The notes: generated by a model not told the origin, from the sequence alone. A DNA stretch of 64,000 nucleotides from Hyphomicrobium_A sp963782555 (GCA_963782555.1 CAWAKB010000004.1:762236-826235), one strand, 5' to 3'; positions 1 to 9,538 are shown, counted from the stretch's first letter. Program-made: numbers and translations.

Positions 1-1641
1 AAGCTGCTTACGCAGGCTGACGTTTCAGCACGGCGCATCACGGACGACAGCGGATTTGCGTCCGCTGCGCTCATCTATCAAGTCGAGCTTCCCCCGCGGG
101 CCAGCCGCACGATCGGTCTCCTCGCACCGCTTTCGGGCGCTGCGAAGAAGCCCGATCTCAAAGGTCAATCCGCGGAACACTGGCTCGAGGCGCAGCAGAA
201 TCAAATTGAGTCCGAGTGGCGCACCAAGCTCAATCTGGTCGAATTCGACGTTCCCGCCGCTGACCAACACCTCATCGACACACTGCGATCATCGCTGGCA
301 CAGATCCTGATGACGCGCGACGGTCCTGTGCTGCGGCCTGGTACGCGCTCCTATGGGCGCTCGTGGATCCGCGATGGTGCCATGATATCCGAGGCACTCG
401 TGCGGCTCGGCCACGCGAACATCGCGGCTGATTATCTGCGCTGGTTTGCCCCTCACCAGTTCAAAAACGGTAAGGTTCCCTGCTGCGTCGATGCTCGGGG
501 CGCCGACCCGGTACCAGAGAACGACAGCAACGGAGAGCTGATCTTTCTCGCCGCCGAAGTCTACCGATACACCAGCGACCGGGCGCTATTGGAGGCGGTT
601 TGGCCGCACGTCGAAGCGGCCGTGCGTTACATGGACGGCCAGAGGACGTCGGAGCGCACACTGGCCAATCTCACAGAGAAGCGCCGCATGCTTTTTGGGT
701 TGCTTCCGCCTTCCATCAGCCATGAGGGCTATGCGAGCAAGCCTGCCTATTCCTACTGGGACGTGTTCTGGGGCCTGCTCGGCTACAAGGATGCGGTCGA
801 CATCGCGGAGACGCTCGGCAAGCGCCGCGCGGCGAAAGAATTCGCGCAAGGGCTGGCGGAGTTCAGACGTGACGTCTTTAACTCGGTGCGCAACACCACC
901 GAAGTGCACGGCATCTCCTACGTGCCTGGCGCCGCCGACCTCGGCGACTTTGATGCCACCTCGACCACCATCGCCTTGGCGCCCGCCGGCGAGGAGCACA
1001 GCATCCCAGACGATCTTCTGCGAGCGACGTTCGAGCGCTATTGGCGCAACTTCACGAACCGTCGTGACGGTAAAGCGAGCTGGGACGCCTACACACCCTA
1101 CGAACTCCGCGTCGCCGGCAGTTTCGTGCGGCTCGGGCAGCGCGACCGCGCGCGCGCGTTGCTTGACTACTTCTTCCGCGATCAGCGTCCCGCGGGCTGG
1201 AACCAGTGGGCGGAGGTCGTCGGTCGTGAGCCCCGCCGCCCGCGCTTCGTCGGCGACATGCCACACGCTTGGGTTGCTTCGGACTACATCCGCTCGGTGC
1301 TCGATATGTTTGCCTATGAGCGTCAGAACGAGAAGGCGTTGGTGGTGACCGCAGGAATCCCGACCGATTGGTTCACGGGCCCCGGCTTTGCAGTAAAGAA
1401 CCAGCGCACGCCGTACGGCTCGCTCGACATAGTCGTCAGGAACCACGGTACAGACATTGTCGTAAGCCTGGACGGCGATGCGCGGCCACCCGGCGGCTTC
1501 GTGCTTCCATCGCCGTGGCCCCATCATCCGGATGCGCGCGATAGGGATGGGCGTAGACTGGCCTGGCAGAATGGCGCGTTGCATATCAAGGGTCTCCCTG
1601 CCGAGATCCTGATCAAGCAGAGCGCCGACGGCGCGGGTTGA
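1..1641 (+). CDS. Six-hairpin glycosidase-like protein, 5' truncated
   Basis: Frame 1 is open from base 1 to the TGA at 1639-1641, so the gene begins before the window; an internal ATG at 310 is not the true start. The visible 546 codons contain RSWIRDGA near codon 120, followed by PENDSNGEL, a WAEV patch and repeated aromatic/acidic helices. These are typical of (alpha/alpha)6-barrel carbohydrate enzymes such as glycogen-debranching or GH15-like proteins. A beta-rich tail follows the barrel. The substrate cannot be told from sequence; an alpha-glucan or oligosaccharide role is inference. The downstream hydrolase starts within or just after this stop, so the two are probably co-transcribed. 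Confidence 0.72.
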   Translation, partial: KLLTQADVSARRITDDSGFASAALIYQVELPPRASRTIGLLAPLSGAAKKPDLKGQSAEHWLEAQQNQIESEWRTKLNLVEFDVPAADQHLIDTLRSSLAQILMTRDGPVLRPGTRSYGRSWIRDGAMISEALVRLGHANIAADYLRWFAPHQFKNGKVPCCVDARGADPVPENDSNGELIFLAAEVYRYTSDRALLEAVWPHVEAAVRYMDGQRTSERTLANLTEKRRMLFGLLPPSISHEGYASKPAYSYWDVFWGLLGYKDAVDIAETLGKRRAAKEFAQGLAEFRRDVFNSVRNTTEVHGISYVPGAADLGDFDATSTTIALAPAGEEHSIPDDLLRATFERYWRNFTNRRDGKASWDAYTPYELRVAGSFVRLGQRDRARALLDYFFRDQRPAGWNQWAEVVGREPRRPRFVGDMPHAWVASDYIRSVLDMFAYERQNEKALVVTAGIPTDWFTGPGFAVKNQRTPYGSLDIVVRNHGTDIVVSLDGDARPPGGFVLPSPWPHHPDARDRDGRRLAWQNGALHIKGLPAEILIKQSADGAG

Positions 1642-1673
1642 GGAAGCATACCTCGACCAAAGCAGGGCCGCTC

Positions 1674-2246
1674 GTGTCAGATCGCAATTGCATCATTGTC
1701 CATGGCTGCCCCCCCGGACCTGAGGGAGAGCGGGACCCCGCGACGCGATCCTTCGACAAGCATTGGATCCCATGGGCGCGGGAGAGCTTGATTGCGCGGA
1801 ATATCCCGACGCTCACGCCTGTCATGCCGGATCCGTGGGCTCCCGATTACGCCAGGTACAAGGAGGAATTCGAGAAACATCCGGTGTCCGACCGTACCAC
1901 CCTCATCGGTCATAGCTGCGGATGCGCATTCCTCGTCCGCTGGCTTGGTGAATCCAAGCAGAAGATCGACATTCTCGCGCTCGTCGCACCGTGGAAAATA
2001 CCGAGAGCCGGAGACCTTGTGCGCAAGGCCTTCTACGAGTTTCCTATCGACGAGACGGTCAAGCGCCGCGTCCGCCACATCGTCATGTTCACGTCGGACA
2101 CGGAGCACGAGGACGGGAAGAAGAGTCTTGCAATATATCATGCAGCACTAGGCGGAGAAATCGTCGATCTACCTCATAAGGGGCACTATGTTATCTGCGA
2201 TATGGGTAGCCATGTATTCTTGGAGTTGCTCAACGAGATCGTGTGA
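1674..2246 (+). CDS. RBBP9/YdeN-type alpha/beta hydrolase
   Basis: About 190 residues. MSDRNCIIVHG opens the fold, GHSCG is the nucleophile elbow with the catalytic serine, and a His in LPHKGHYV near the C-terminus fits the third triad position. These features match small serine hydrolases of the RBBP9/YdeN family, whose bacterial substrates are mostly unknown. The frame is open from a TTG at 1638 that overlaps the upstream stop, but a GTG at 1674 gives the family's usual N-terminus directly before the first beta strand and is preferred. The protein is probably cytosolic and likely co-transcribed with the glycosidase-like gene. Confidence 0.75.
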   Translation: MSDRNCIIVHGCPPGPEGERDPATRSFDKHWIPWARESLIARNIPTLTPVMPDPWAPDYARYKEEFEKHPVSDRTTLIGHSCGCAFLVRWLGESKQKIDILALVAPWKIPRAGDLVRKAFYEFPIDETVKRRVRHIVMFTSDTEHEDGKKSLAIYHAALGGEIVDLPHKGHYVICDMGSHVFLELLNEIV

Positions 2247-2728
2247 ATGGATCGCCCGCGTCGCCGACCACACGAGCGCCAGTTTCGCTGACGGGAGCGT
2301 TCCAAAACCGCTGGACCACAATCGGGGGCGCTCAAATAACTCTGGGCGGCGCGTCACGCGGCCCCGCCAGCTTCCTTGTTCGAACCTCTGGAACTTAGAG
2401 GCAGGTCACCTCGTTTGCGGGGATCCAATTCGCAATGGAGATACCGACAGGTCAGGCGAAAGCCTGGCGACTGCGTGGTCGCAGCCGGCCGTCGGCTCTT
2501 CCTTTGCGGGGCGCCACTTGCTTTCTTCGGCGCCACGTTTAAGCAATCTAATGGGGGAGGATCAAGGCTTGGACTTGCGACAGGCATTACTGCCACCAAA
2601 ACGCAATCGCGGGCGATTTCGCGCGCTACCCTATCGCCACTAAGCTACGTTTGGAGCCCACCGTCCTTTTTCCAGCCTAAATCAAGAGGCTGACTGAACC
2701 CGCAAAGACCTTGACCGGAAGGTTCTAC
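2247..2728. other. Intergenic region, no supported gene
   Basis: Open frames here overlap on opposite strands and have arginine- and serine-rich translations with no domain signal. I see no RNA gene. The right end should hold the promoter of the exported protein that starts at 2729. Confidence 0.5.
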
Positions 2729-3193
2729 ATGCGGATTGCGTCCCTGATCTTGTGGCTTTTTGCCGGACCTGCCTTCGCGGCGAGTGAAGTCCGCGCCGGC
2801 GATGTCTTGCGGCTGAACTTTGCAGACGCGCCTACGTTCCATGGCGTCATTAAGAAGCACTTCGCGCAGCCTGGCGCATCCGACGGTGCAGACAGACTGC
2901 CTATCCACGTATCACCCAAAGTGCGGATAGCCTTATGGACATCCGGAAGCATGCTCCCTGCCCGCGCGGAGGTGCTGAGACCTAAGTCGCCTTCAGTAAT
3001 TCTTCTGGAAGGCTCCCCCAAAGAGCAAATAACCGCAAAGACTGTCCGCTCCGCATTCCTCGAGCGCGCGGCGCTAACTTATCGTCAGAAACAGTGGAAG
3101 CGATACGCTCTGGGAGCCGCGCCGCAAGTTGATAAGGATGAGCAGCCGTCGTTTTTGCAGAGGACGTTGGGCGCGTTGCTTCCCGGAGATTGA
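2729..3193 (+). CDS. Exported hypothetical protein
   Basis: A 154-residue protein. The ATG at 2729 (MRIASL) begins a Sec-type signal: one Arg, a hydrophobic run (LILWLFAGPAF) and a likely cleavage after AFA-A near residue 17. The frame also extends to a TTG at 2711, but that would place extra polar residues before the signal. The mature part has no motif I recognise and ends with a basic/acidic segment and LGALLPGD. It is probably periplasmic. It stands alone between two intergenic stretches and codon use is like the neighbours. Function unknown. Confidence 0.5.
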   Translation: MRIASLILWLFAGPAFAASEVRAGDVLRLNFADAPTFHGVIKKHFAQPGASDGADRLPIHVSPKVRIALWTSGSMLPARAEVLRPKSPSVILLEGSPKEQITAKTVRSAFLERAALTYRQKQWKRYALGAAPQVDKDEQPSFLQRTLGALLPGD

Positions 3194-3675
3194 TAAGCGC
3201 GCGGAGACGTACGAGCGTGATCGGGCTTAGCCGGCTCGGCTGATCCGTTCAGCTCCTCGGGGAATGTCGGCTAAGGGCCACAACCGGTCATCGGGGCGCC
3301 CCGTCCCGTTTCGTCGAACTAAACATTGGTGCTTTTTGTGTAACGGTCGTGCCCGGCGAGGTGAAAGCGCTCGAAGCCGAGAGCCGACATCGTAAGCGCC
3401 TGGTCTCGCGTGGAGCCCGACGTAAACATTGACACCTCCCCGGAGTGCGCCCGCGTCATCATCAATGGCCCTGCGCACCTAAAGTCCGCGGCCATATGAG
3501 CCTTGACGAACTATAGCGGCCCGGCTCACCTCCTGCTGCTTAGCGCAAGGCATAAGCGGAAATGCTGATGCTCAAGCATCCCAACGTGAAGAGAACTTGG
3601 CCCACCATAAAGATGGAGGGCAACAAGATCACCAAGGTCATTCTTGTCGAGACCGAGCTAAGCCTGCAAAATGCC
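3194..3675. other. Intergenic region with a degenerate dispersed sequence
   Basis: No convincing gene. Bases about 3228-3310 resemble, read on the minus strand, a non-coding sequence commonly dispersed in Bradyrhizobium-like genomes and often mis-annotated as a small protein (translation containing LWPLADIP). I treat it as a relic repeat. The call rests on recall of such sequences. Confidence 0.4.
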
Positions 3676-6411
3676 TTAGCGTTTGATCCCAAGTGTGGCT
3701 TCGATCTCGGTCATCCTTGGATGATCCAGCCCCGCCTTGCGGAATTTAGCAAAGTCTTCGCCGACGACCTGTTCCCAAAGTTGATCGTCAACATTGGGCA
3801 TCGACTTGCCTTTGTTGGCGAGGTACAGGGCTCTTGCCTCATCGAAGCGGTCCAGGAACAGTAGCGCGTGGGCGCGGGTCGCCTCGACCCACAAGTCAGA
3901 TGGATTGAGTTCGTGCGCCCGACTGGCAGCGGCAAGGGCGCGCGCAGGCTCACCCGCCATGGCCGCATACCACGCCATGTCGCCTAGGCTTATCGCGGTT
4001 TCGACACCTGGCTTTCCTCGTTGCTCCTTCTCAAACCGTTCTGCATTGACGGCTGCGGCAGCTTGCAGGCTGAGTGCCTTGGCATATTTTCCTGAAGCCA
4101 ATGCAGATTTGGCGGCCCGCTCGTACCATTCGCGGGCTTTTGCATAATCCTGAGTAACGCCATGCCCATTTTGGTAGAGTTTGCCGATCCTCTCCATCGC
4201 AGAGGCGTTGCCCCCGGCAGCCGCCTTCTCGTACCACTTGAGAGCCTTGGTATAGTCCTTCGTTACCCCGAGGCCATCTGCGTAGAAATCGCCGACCGTG
4301 TACGTGGCACCCCTATGGCCCGAAGCTGCCGCTCTCTCGTACCATTCGCGGGCTTTGACATAATCCTGCGCAACGCCATGAGCATATTGGTAGAGCCAGC
4401 CCAAGGCATACATCCCGTCTCCATTTCCTTTTGCTGCCGACTTTTCGTACCACTCCCGAGCTTGGACGTAATCGCGAGGGCCGCCACGGCCGTCGGAATA
4501 AAGATCGCCGAGGTCACGCATTGCATACTTGTTTCCCTCTATCGCCGCTTTCCCGTACCATTCGCGGGCCTTCGCATAATTCTGAGCGACCCCTTTGCCT
4601 CTCTCGTAAAGACTGGCGATGTTCCGCATGGCCACATTGTTGCCTTTCGCCGCTGCTCTCTCATACAACTCGCGAGCCCTGACATAATCCGGAGCTACAC
4701 CTTGCCCAAACTCGTAGAGCACACCCAGATTGTTCATGGCCATAGAATTGCCCTCTACAGCCGCTTGCTCGTACCATGTGCGCGCCTTGGAATAATCCCG
4801 GGCAACCATTTCACCGTTGGCGTATGCGACGCCGAGCCAATATTTGATTGGCGTGGCAACGTGCAGGCCAAGTCTCTCGCCGTATTCGGGCGCAGTAACG
4901 GCGACTTGCAGCGCGATCCAATCGAATATGTCTAAGTCGACGTTCGCGTCCGCCTGCCCGTACCATTCGCGGGCCTTCGCTTCGTCCTTGGCCACACCCT
5001 GCCCATTGGCATAAAGATCACCAAGCCTGCGCATAGCGGGTGAATTGCCTTTTGCAGCCGCCTTCTCGAACCATTCGCGAGCCTTGCGATAGTCCTGGGG
5101 GACGTCCTGGCCCTTGGCATAGAGCTGCCCGAGGAGCCGCATGGCGACGGGGTCTCCCCACGAGGCAGCCCGGGCATACCAGCTTCGCGCGCCGGGATCG
5201 CTTTCGGGGACATCCCGGTCCCCAGCGTAGGCGCTCCGGACGGGCGGAGTGCTCACATCGAGACCCAAGTGAGCCAACCCGTTCAGCGATATCAGTGCAA
5301 AGATGAAAAGATAAATCATCCCCACGCGCTTAAACAAGCCGCGCACCGGAGCAATAAACGGAATCAGCGCGTAGCTAAAGACCAAAGTAAACCACAGGAC
5401 GTTCTGGGCGCCTCCTTCTATTCGGAAATTGCCGAACTTCATGCTCAACTTGGTCCACACAACAGCAATCAAAACCACCAGCAGAAAGTATGACGTCGTT
5501 AGAATGAGCAGATCTGTCGGTTTCCACGCGCGGTTCCAGATCGCGCTCAGAACGATCGAAAAAGCGAAGATGAGGAAATAGACATAGAGGTCAAAATGCA
5601 ACTCAGAAATTCCGACCATGCGCAATATCTGCAGTCCATAGACGTCCTTTGCCAACGTGAAGCCCACGATGCCTGCCCCTGCTAGGACAACAAACTCTAA
5701 AATTGTGAGGTGCGAAATAGTCGCCGCTCCCGGGTGCTTGTTTGATGCGCGATATCGTGATGCAACGAGCCGGGACCCGATAATCGTTGAGAACACGAAG
5801 AGCATGGTAGTGGCCGGAACCACCAGCTCTTTGGGAAAATCGATGGCAAACACTTTGAAAGCCTGAACAAAGGCCGACCCGCACAGATCCGCCCAGAACA
5901 ACGACAACCAACTGGCCCAGTTCGCAAGTTTCAGAACGGATTCCAGGCCGGTGAAAAACGTGATCGCGCTGCCGAAAACGCCGAACCAAAGCAGGGCCTG
6001 ATAGCGTGCGTTCTTGAGCAGATATCTGGACGACTTCGGCGCGGCGATGCGCTTCTCTACTGCCGCAAGAATTGCAGGGAAGTCGTCGAATTCCTGCGTG
6101 TGCAGCGCGTTGAAGGGCGGGCGGATCTGCTCGTAACCGACGCTGTCGGCGCGGACGGGAACGAGCTTCTCGTGGTGGTGCGCGGTCTGGGCCTCGGCGT
6201 AAACGAACGTGGATTTGACCGAGTTCTCGGTCCACAGCACGAGGACGGCACGCGCCAGCTCAATCTGCTTCAGGATCGCGTCGGAGAAATCGTCGGCGGT
6301 TTCGAGGTTCGTATCCCACCAGACCGTGTAGCCGTTGGCCTCGAGATATGCCGAGAGCAGCCGTACCTTGTCGGCGTCGTTCTTGGAGTAGCTTATGAAG
6401 ACGTCCGCCAT
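3676..6411 (-). CDS. TIR domain - transmembrane - Sel1 repeat protein
   Basis: A 911-residue protein starting at the ATG complementary to 6409-6411 (MADVFISYS), preceded by GAGGGA about 4 bases upstream; the longer frame to 6693 adds low-complexity residues outside the fold. Residues 1-130 form a TIR domain: FISYS, a WWDT strand, and YAEA with Glu73 where TIR NADases carry the catalytic glutamate. Residues about 150-410 hold several hydrophobic helices. About ten Sel1 repeats follow (DYxKAREWYEKAA...GNxxAMxxLGxLY), then a TPR-like tail. Sel1 repeats are protein-interaction scaffolds. TIR plus membrane plus Sel1 suggests a membrane-anchored signalling or defence effector; the activity is inference. 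It is monocistronic as far as visible. Confidence 0.85.
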   Translation of the reverse strand: MADVFISYSKNDADKVRLLSAYLEANGYTVWWDTNLETADDFSDAILKQIELARAVLVLWTENSVKSTFVYAEAQTAHHHEKLVPVRADSVGYEQIRPPFNALHTQEFDDFPAILAAVEKRIAAPKSSRYLLKNARYQALLWFGVFGSAITFFTGLESVLKLANWASWLSLFWADLCGSAFVQAFKVFAIDFPKELVVPATTMLFVFSTIIGSRLVASRYRASNKHPGAATISHLTILEFVVLAGAGIVGFTLAKDVYGLQILRMVGISELHFDLYVYFLIFAFSIVLSAIWNRAWKPTDLLILTTSYFLLVVLIAVVWTKLSMKFGNFRIEGGAQNVLWFTLVFSYALIPFIAPVRGLFKRVGMIYLFIFALISLNGLAHLGLDVSTPPVRSAYAGDRDVPESDPGARSWYARAASWGDPVAMRLLGQLYAKGQDVPQDYRKAREWFEKAAAKGNSPAMRRLGDLYANGQGVAKDEAKAREWYGQADANVDLDIFDWIALQVAVTAPEYGERLGLHVATPIKYWLGVAYANGEMVARDYSKARTWYEQAAVEGNSMAMNNLGVLYEFGQGVAPDYVRARELYERAAAKGNNVAMRNIASLYERGKGVAQNYAKAREWYGKAAIEGNKYAMRDLGDLYSDGRGGPRDYVQAREWYEKSAAKGNGDGMYALGWLYQYAHGVAQDYVKAREWYERAAASGHRGATYTVGDFYADGLGVTKDYTKALKWYEKAAAGGNASAMERIGKLYQNGHGVTQDYAKAREWYERAAKSALASGKYAKALSLQAAAAVNAERFEKEQRGKPGVETAISLGDMAWYAAMAGEPARALAAASRAHELNPSDLWVEATRAHALLFLDRFDEARALYLANKGKSMPNVDDQLWEQVVGEDFAKFRKAGLDHPRMTEIEATLGIKR

Positions 6412-6826
6412 TTTTCCCTCCCAGGCGGAACCCAACTGGTCACATTGGCGCTTTTTTTTGCGTGACTTCTGGGCCACTTTCAGAACAGTAGACGCGCGCG
6501 AACTGATGGCGCAAGGCCAGTCGCTCGGGACGGTCCAGGTGTTGGGCCGGTTGTGGGAGGTAGATGGCTGTCGCGTCCGCGCAATGCCAGTCAAACTCTG
6601 TTTCAATTCGATCGCGCGCTCTTCTAAGAAACCTATAGAGCCGTGTAATTTTCGGTTGGCGCGTCGCGAGGTCGGTTCTCCGACACACCTCACGCTCTAC
6701 GCGCCACGGGCTAGTCTCGCGAAGCTGACGGGATCAGCCCTGTCCATGGCGTGCCACCTTAGACAGAAGTGGCTTCTCACAGTACCTCTGACCTGTTGCT
6801 TGAGGCGATCTGCGTTCGACCTCTGA

Positions 6827-6852
6827 TGGCCGCTTCGGGTCATTAGCGGCCC
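6827..6852. repeat. Short palindromic dispersed element
   Basis: GGCCGCT and AGCGGCC form perfect 7-bp arms around a loop containing CGGGTCATT. A close relative with the same loop and right arm lies at about 62040-62066, and a more diverged one near 24230-24262. The class resembles non-coding hairpins scattered through Bradyrhizobium-like genomes. Role unknown. Confidence 0.45.
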
Positions 6853-7036
6853 ATCGACAGCGCACCTCACTATTCAGCTTTGAGATCGATACCGGACGAT
6901 CGGGGAAGAGGCACCGTCGGGTCTACGCGACGTGCGCGGATGGATTGCGCTGCGCAGCGAAGATTAAGGGGTTCGACTCCCGACTATTTCCAACCCCCTG
7001 CTAACCATTGATATAACGGGTTTTTTCGTGAATTTT

Positions 7037-7146
7037 GGCGCCCCGTAGGGAAATCGCCCATCTGTTTGATTTCAATCAGTTAGCGAAAAGTTGGACACCA
7101 AAGTGTCCCACAGAATTCCAGGAAGTTCCACGGAGAGTGTCCAACC
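7037..7146 (+). repeat. att-like site A: core plus arm-type repeats
   Basis: The core GGCGCCCCGTAGGG lies at 7037-7050, with ATTGATAT shortly upstream. Downstream lie TTAGCGAAAAGT and paired GTTGGACAC / GTGTCCCAC motifs (about 7090-7112), plus a further GTGTCCAAC near 7137. The same core with matching flanks recurs at 35048, 50767 and 62233. Copy C at 50767 shares the ATTGATAT-core-TTAGCGAAAAGT order. No recombinase gene lies immediately beside this copy, so it would be the left end of the leftmost element. Confidence 0.55.
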
Positions 7147-7346
7147 TCAGAATGGGGAGGTTCGCACCTAGAAGTGGACGACTCATCCGTAGGAGCGCAT
7201 GTCGCAGAAGGGCCAACTCCGGACATGCCGACCTGCTCAATTGCTGGATCGACGACGCCATCAAGTCAAGACGCGCTATCCCGGTATGCATGCCGTCAAG
7301 AACAGGATCAGACATCAGAAAGCATCGTAACTCTCGTTCCTTGCCG

Positions 7347-7805
7347 TTAGCGAAGCCGAGTCCAGATTAGTGTCCGGCCCAATGCGGGCATGACCACATA
7401 TGCGTGCACGCGCAAAGTGCCGTTGTGGATCGACATCTGTGCCTGGTAGTCCACGCCATCGTCCGGGTTATATATTTTTCCATCAGTCCATAAATTCTGG
7501 CTTCTGCGGCGAAGACCTCGCAGAACCGTCAATCCCAAGAGTGGCCGTTTGCGGAGCTTGGGATTGGTATTCTTCAAGTCGACCAGAGGCAGCCCCTGCG
7601 CGTCGTTGGGCCACCTGAACCAAACGATCTTCCCGCACAATCGCTCGCCGCAGGGGAAAATCTGGACCCGGATGCGCTTGTTTGCGTGCAGCCAGATACC
7701 GACAGGCGTTTGGCTTTGTGCGCCGGCAGATGTCGTTGCGAGCAGCACCATGAGCAGGGTGTAGGCAAGTCGATGCAGGGGCGTAAGCCTCGTGCGAAGC
7801 CGCAT
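7347..7805 (-). CDS. DUF2147 family exported protein
   Basis: A 152-residue protein with an N-terminal signal (basic MRLRTRLTPLHR, hydrophobic LAYTLLMVLLATTSAGA, likely cleavage before QSQT). The mature domain shows the DUF2147 pattern: PVGIWLHANKRIRVQIFPCG, CGKIVWFRWPND, a LLGLTVLRGL strand, then DGKIYNPDDG, and a C-terminal LGRTLIWTRL. Family members are small periplasmic beta-barrel-like proteins of unknown biochemical function. The length is normal for the family. It is a single gene upstream of att-like site A on the minus strand. Confidence 0.8.
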   Translation of the reverse strand: MRLRTRLTPLHRLAYTLLMVLLATTSAGAQSQTPVGIWLHANKRIRVQIFPCGERLCGKIVWFRWPNDAQGLPLVDLKNTNPKLRKRPLLGLTVLRGLRRRSQNLWTDGKIYNPDDGVDYQAQMSIHNGTLRVHAYVVMPALGRTLIWTRLR

Positions 7806-7951
7806 GAGCCGAACTCTAAAGGAATGGTGGTTTGTGATCGGTCCCCGTGGAGTGAGCCCGTCTCATGCTAGCTTCAAAACCACGAGCCGCCAACCGATGC
7901 CGGACCGACCGGCCGGTGATCATTCGGGCTAGCTACACCCACTCCCGATCT

Positions 7952-8653
7952 TCAGACAACGGCGCCAAACAGCTTCCCGATACCCGCGGTTAGAGCCATC
8001 GCCAACGCGCCCCAGAACGTTACGCGGGCTGTGGCGCGCAGAATGTTCGCGCCGCCTGCCCTGGCCCCAATCGCGCCCAGAAGCGCGAGAAAGCCAAGAG
8101 ATGCCGCGGACACGATGGGGACCAGCGCACCAACGGGCGATACGACGACCATAAGCAAGGGCATGGCCGCACCGACCGAGAACGTTGCCGCGGAAGCCAG
8201 CGCAGCCTGTACGGGACGCGCGGTGGTGATTTCTGAGATCCCAAGCTCATCACGGGCATGGGCGGTCAAGGCATCCTTCGCCATGAGCTGCTGGGCAACC
8301 TGGCGGGCGATAGCCTGACTGACACCGCGCTTGACATAGATATTGGCAAGCTCGTCGAGCTCAAATGCGGGGTTCTCGCTCAACTCTTGACGTTCGCGCC
8401 CGAGATCCGCCTGCTCGGTATCGGATTGCGAGCTGACCGAAACATACTCGCCGGCGGCCATCGACATGGCGCCAGCCACCAGTCCCGCGACACCAGCGAT
8501 CAGCACATCGGTCTGCGTCGCGGTCGCCGCCGCAACGCCAACGATCAAGCTTGCGGTCGAGATAATACCGTCGTTGGCTCCGAGCACCGCTGCTCGCAAC
8601 CACCCGATGCGGCCGATGAAGTGGTTCTCCCGGTGCAGGCGAAGACGGCTCAT
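7952..8653 (-). CDS. VIT1/CCC1-family membrane transporter
   Basis: A 233-residue protein of the vacuolar iron transporter-like family. The N-terminus HRENHFIGRIGWLRAAVLGANDGIIS is the conserved first helix entrance, followed by GAMSMAAGEYVSVSSQ, a soluble acidic segment (QELSENPAFELDELANIY) and three C-terminal hydrophobic helices. These proteins export or sequester Fe2+/Mn2+ across the membrane. The gene sits head-to-tail 21 bases downstream of the DUF3309 gene on the minus strand, so the two are probably one transcription unit. Confidence 0.88.
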   Translation of the reverse strand: MSRLRLHRENHFIGRIGWLRAAVLGANDGIISTASLIVGVAAATATQTDVLIAGVAGLVAGAMSMAAGEYVSVSSQSDTEQADLGRERQELSENPAFELDELANIYVKRGVSQAIARQVAQQLMAKDALTAHARDELGISEITTARPVQAALASAATFSVGAAMPLLMVVVSPVGALVPIVSAASLGFLALLGAIGARAGGANILRATARVTFWGALAMALTAGIGKLFGAVV

Positions 8654-8674
8654 CCGACTCCTCCGCCCGTCAGA

Positions 8675-8839
8675 TCAAATGCGACCCATGAGAAGCAATA
8701 CGACGAGAATGATCAGGATAATGCCGATGACACCGACGCCGCCGTGACCGAAGCCGTAGCCGTAGCCGCCGAAGCGACCGCTGAAGCCACCGAGCAAAAA
8801 GATGATGAGGATGATGACGAGTATGAGTCCAAGCGACAT
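8675..8839 (-). CDS. DUF3309 small membrane protein
   Basis: A 54-residue frame missed by length filters. It starts at the ATG complementary to 8837-8839, with AAGGGGAT upstream as ribosome binding site. It has two hydrophobic helices (LGLILVIILIIFLLGG and GVIGIILIILVVLLLMG) joined by a Gly/Tyr-rich hinge (GRFGGYGYGFGHGG). This is the DUF3309 layout. Such proteins are common in Hyphomicrobiales and often stress-associated; their function is unknown. The VIT gene follows directly. Confidence 0.85.
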   Translation of the reverse strand: MSLGLILVIILIIFLLGGFSGRFGGYGYGFGHGGVGVIGIILIILVVLLLMGRI

Positions 8840-8909
8840 GACCGATCCCCTTACAGCACCTAGCTACACAGTGTGCCTCTTCGCACTCCGACTGTGAAGC
8901 ACTTCTTTT

Positions 8910-9188
8910 CTACTCAACGCTGGGTAAAGGCGTTTGGCGTGGGGCGTCGAATTCCACGTGTATCGCGATTGGCCGGCCTTCGTGCGACGCGCCGAGATCG
9001 TCCACATGGGTTGCAAGCTCGGCGAGCGTGGCCCCCTCAGATAGCAAGAACGAATGCGCGCCATCCCAGAACAACGCGGTCACATGCGGCACTTGTGGTC
9101 TATTCGCGTGAAAGCTCATCATACTACCCTCCAGACTGTCGACGTAGCTCCCGCCGTTGATCAGGTCGACTGACCTGGTGTCGGACAA
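8910..9188 (-). CDS. Conserved hypothetical small protein
   Basis: Up to 92 residues; a second candidate start is the Met pair at residues 22-23 (MMSFHANRPQ). The core, VPHVTALFWDGAHSFLLSEGATLAELATHV, is compact and mixed alpha/beta. I recall similar Bradyrhizobium hypothetical proteins with this pattern but know no function. The last residues (DAPRQTPLPSVE) look disordered. It lies upstream of the DUF3309-VIT pair on the same strand. Confidence 0.6.
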   Translation of the reverse strand: MSDTRSVDLINGGSYVDSLEGSMMSFHANRPQVPHVTALFWDGAHSFLLSEGATLAELATHVDDLGASHEGRPIAIHVEFDAPRQTPLPSVE

Positions 9189-9538
9189 GATGATGATCGA
9201 AAGTTAAGCCACCTGCCGTCATTATCGGCAAACTCGGAATCTACTCAGAGGCTGACACCGCGCCTCCAATGCTTGGAATTGGCCCGAAAATTCCGCGCGC
9301 GAGATCGGGGCCTCGTCATAGCCACTGCCCCGCTCAGCGCCGCGACGGATCGCGCTCACGCCCGGCGTTCCCCCTGCGGGGTAAAGATGTCGGGCGTGCC
9401 GGAATATTGCGACCCCAAAAGCAACAATGACAGCCTTCGGGGCGATGGGCCTGCTAGGCGTCGGTTGACGAAGAGCCCATCTACGGCATTAATCGTTGTT
9501 GAGGGCTTGGGCTGACAGGGAACCAAACCAAGCAGTGC
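9189..9538. other. Intergenic region between divergent genes
   Basis: About 350 bases between a minus-strand small gene and a plus-strand sensor kinase, expected to hold both promoters. I found no clean sigma-factor consensus. Small open frames here are shadows. Confidence 0.4.

Larger units (their letters stand above)
6412..7346. other. Long intergenic region with palindrome and att-like site A
   Basis: About 930 bases without a supported gene. It contains a short palindromic element at 6827-6852, a T-arm-like string (GGGTTCGACTCCC) near 6972, att-like site A at 7037-7146, and otherwise only overlapping spurious frames. The T-arm-like string could be the last trace of a tRNA or tmRNA 3' end used as an integration target, but no full cloverleaf can be drawn. 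Confidence 0.45.

Noticed and set aside
586..1584. 332-codon minus-strand frame opposite the glycosidase-like gene
   Set aside because: Antisense shadow; the plus strand shows conserved enzyme motifs throughout.
3562..3864. 100-codon plus-strand frame at the end of the TIR-Sel1 gene
   Set aside because: Mostly antisense to the Sel1 protein's C-terminus; no independent support.
6965..7000. tRNA gene suggested by GGGTTCGACTCCC
   Set aside because: T-stem pairs fail beyond three bases and no acceptor, D or anticodon arms can be drawn upstream. At most a remnant.
8258..8863. 201-codon plus-strand frame across the VIT and DUF3309 genes
   Set aside because: Antisense shadow; the acidic low-complexity end (DDEDDDEYES) is the reverse reading of the DUF3309 helix codons.
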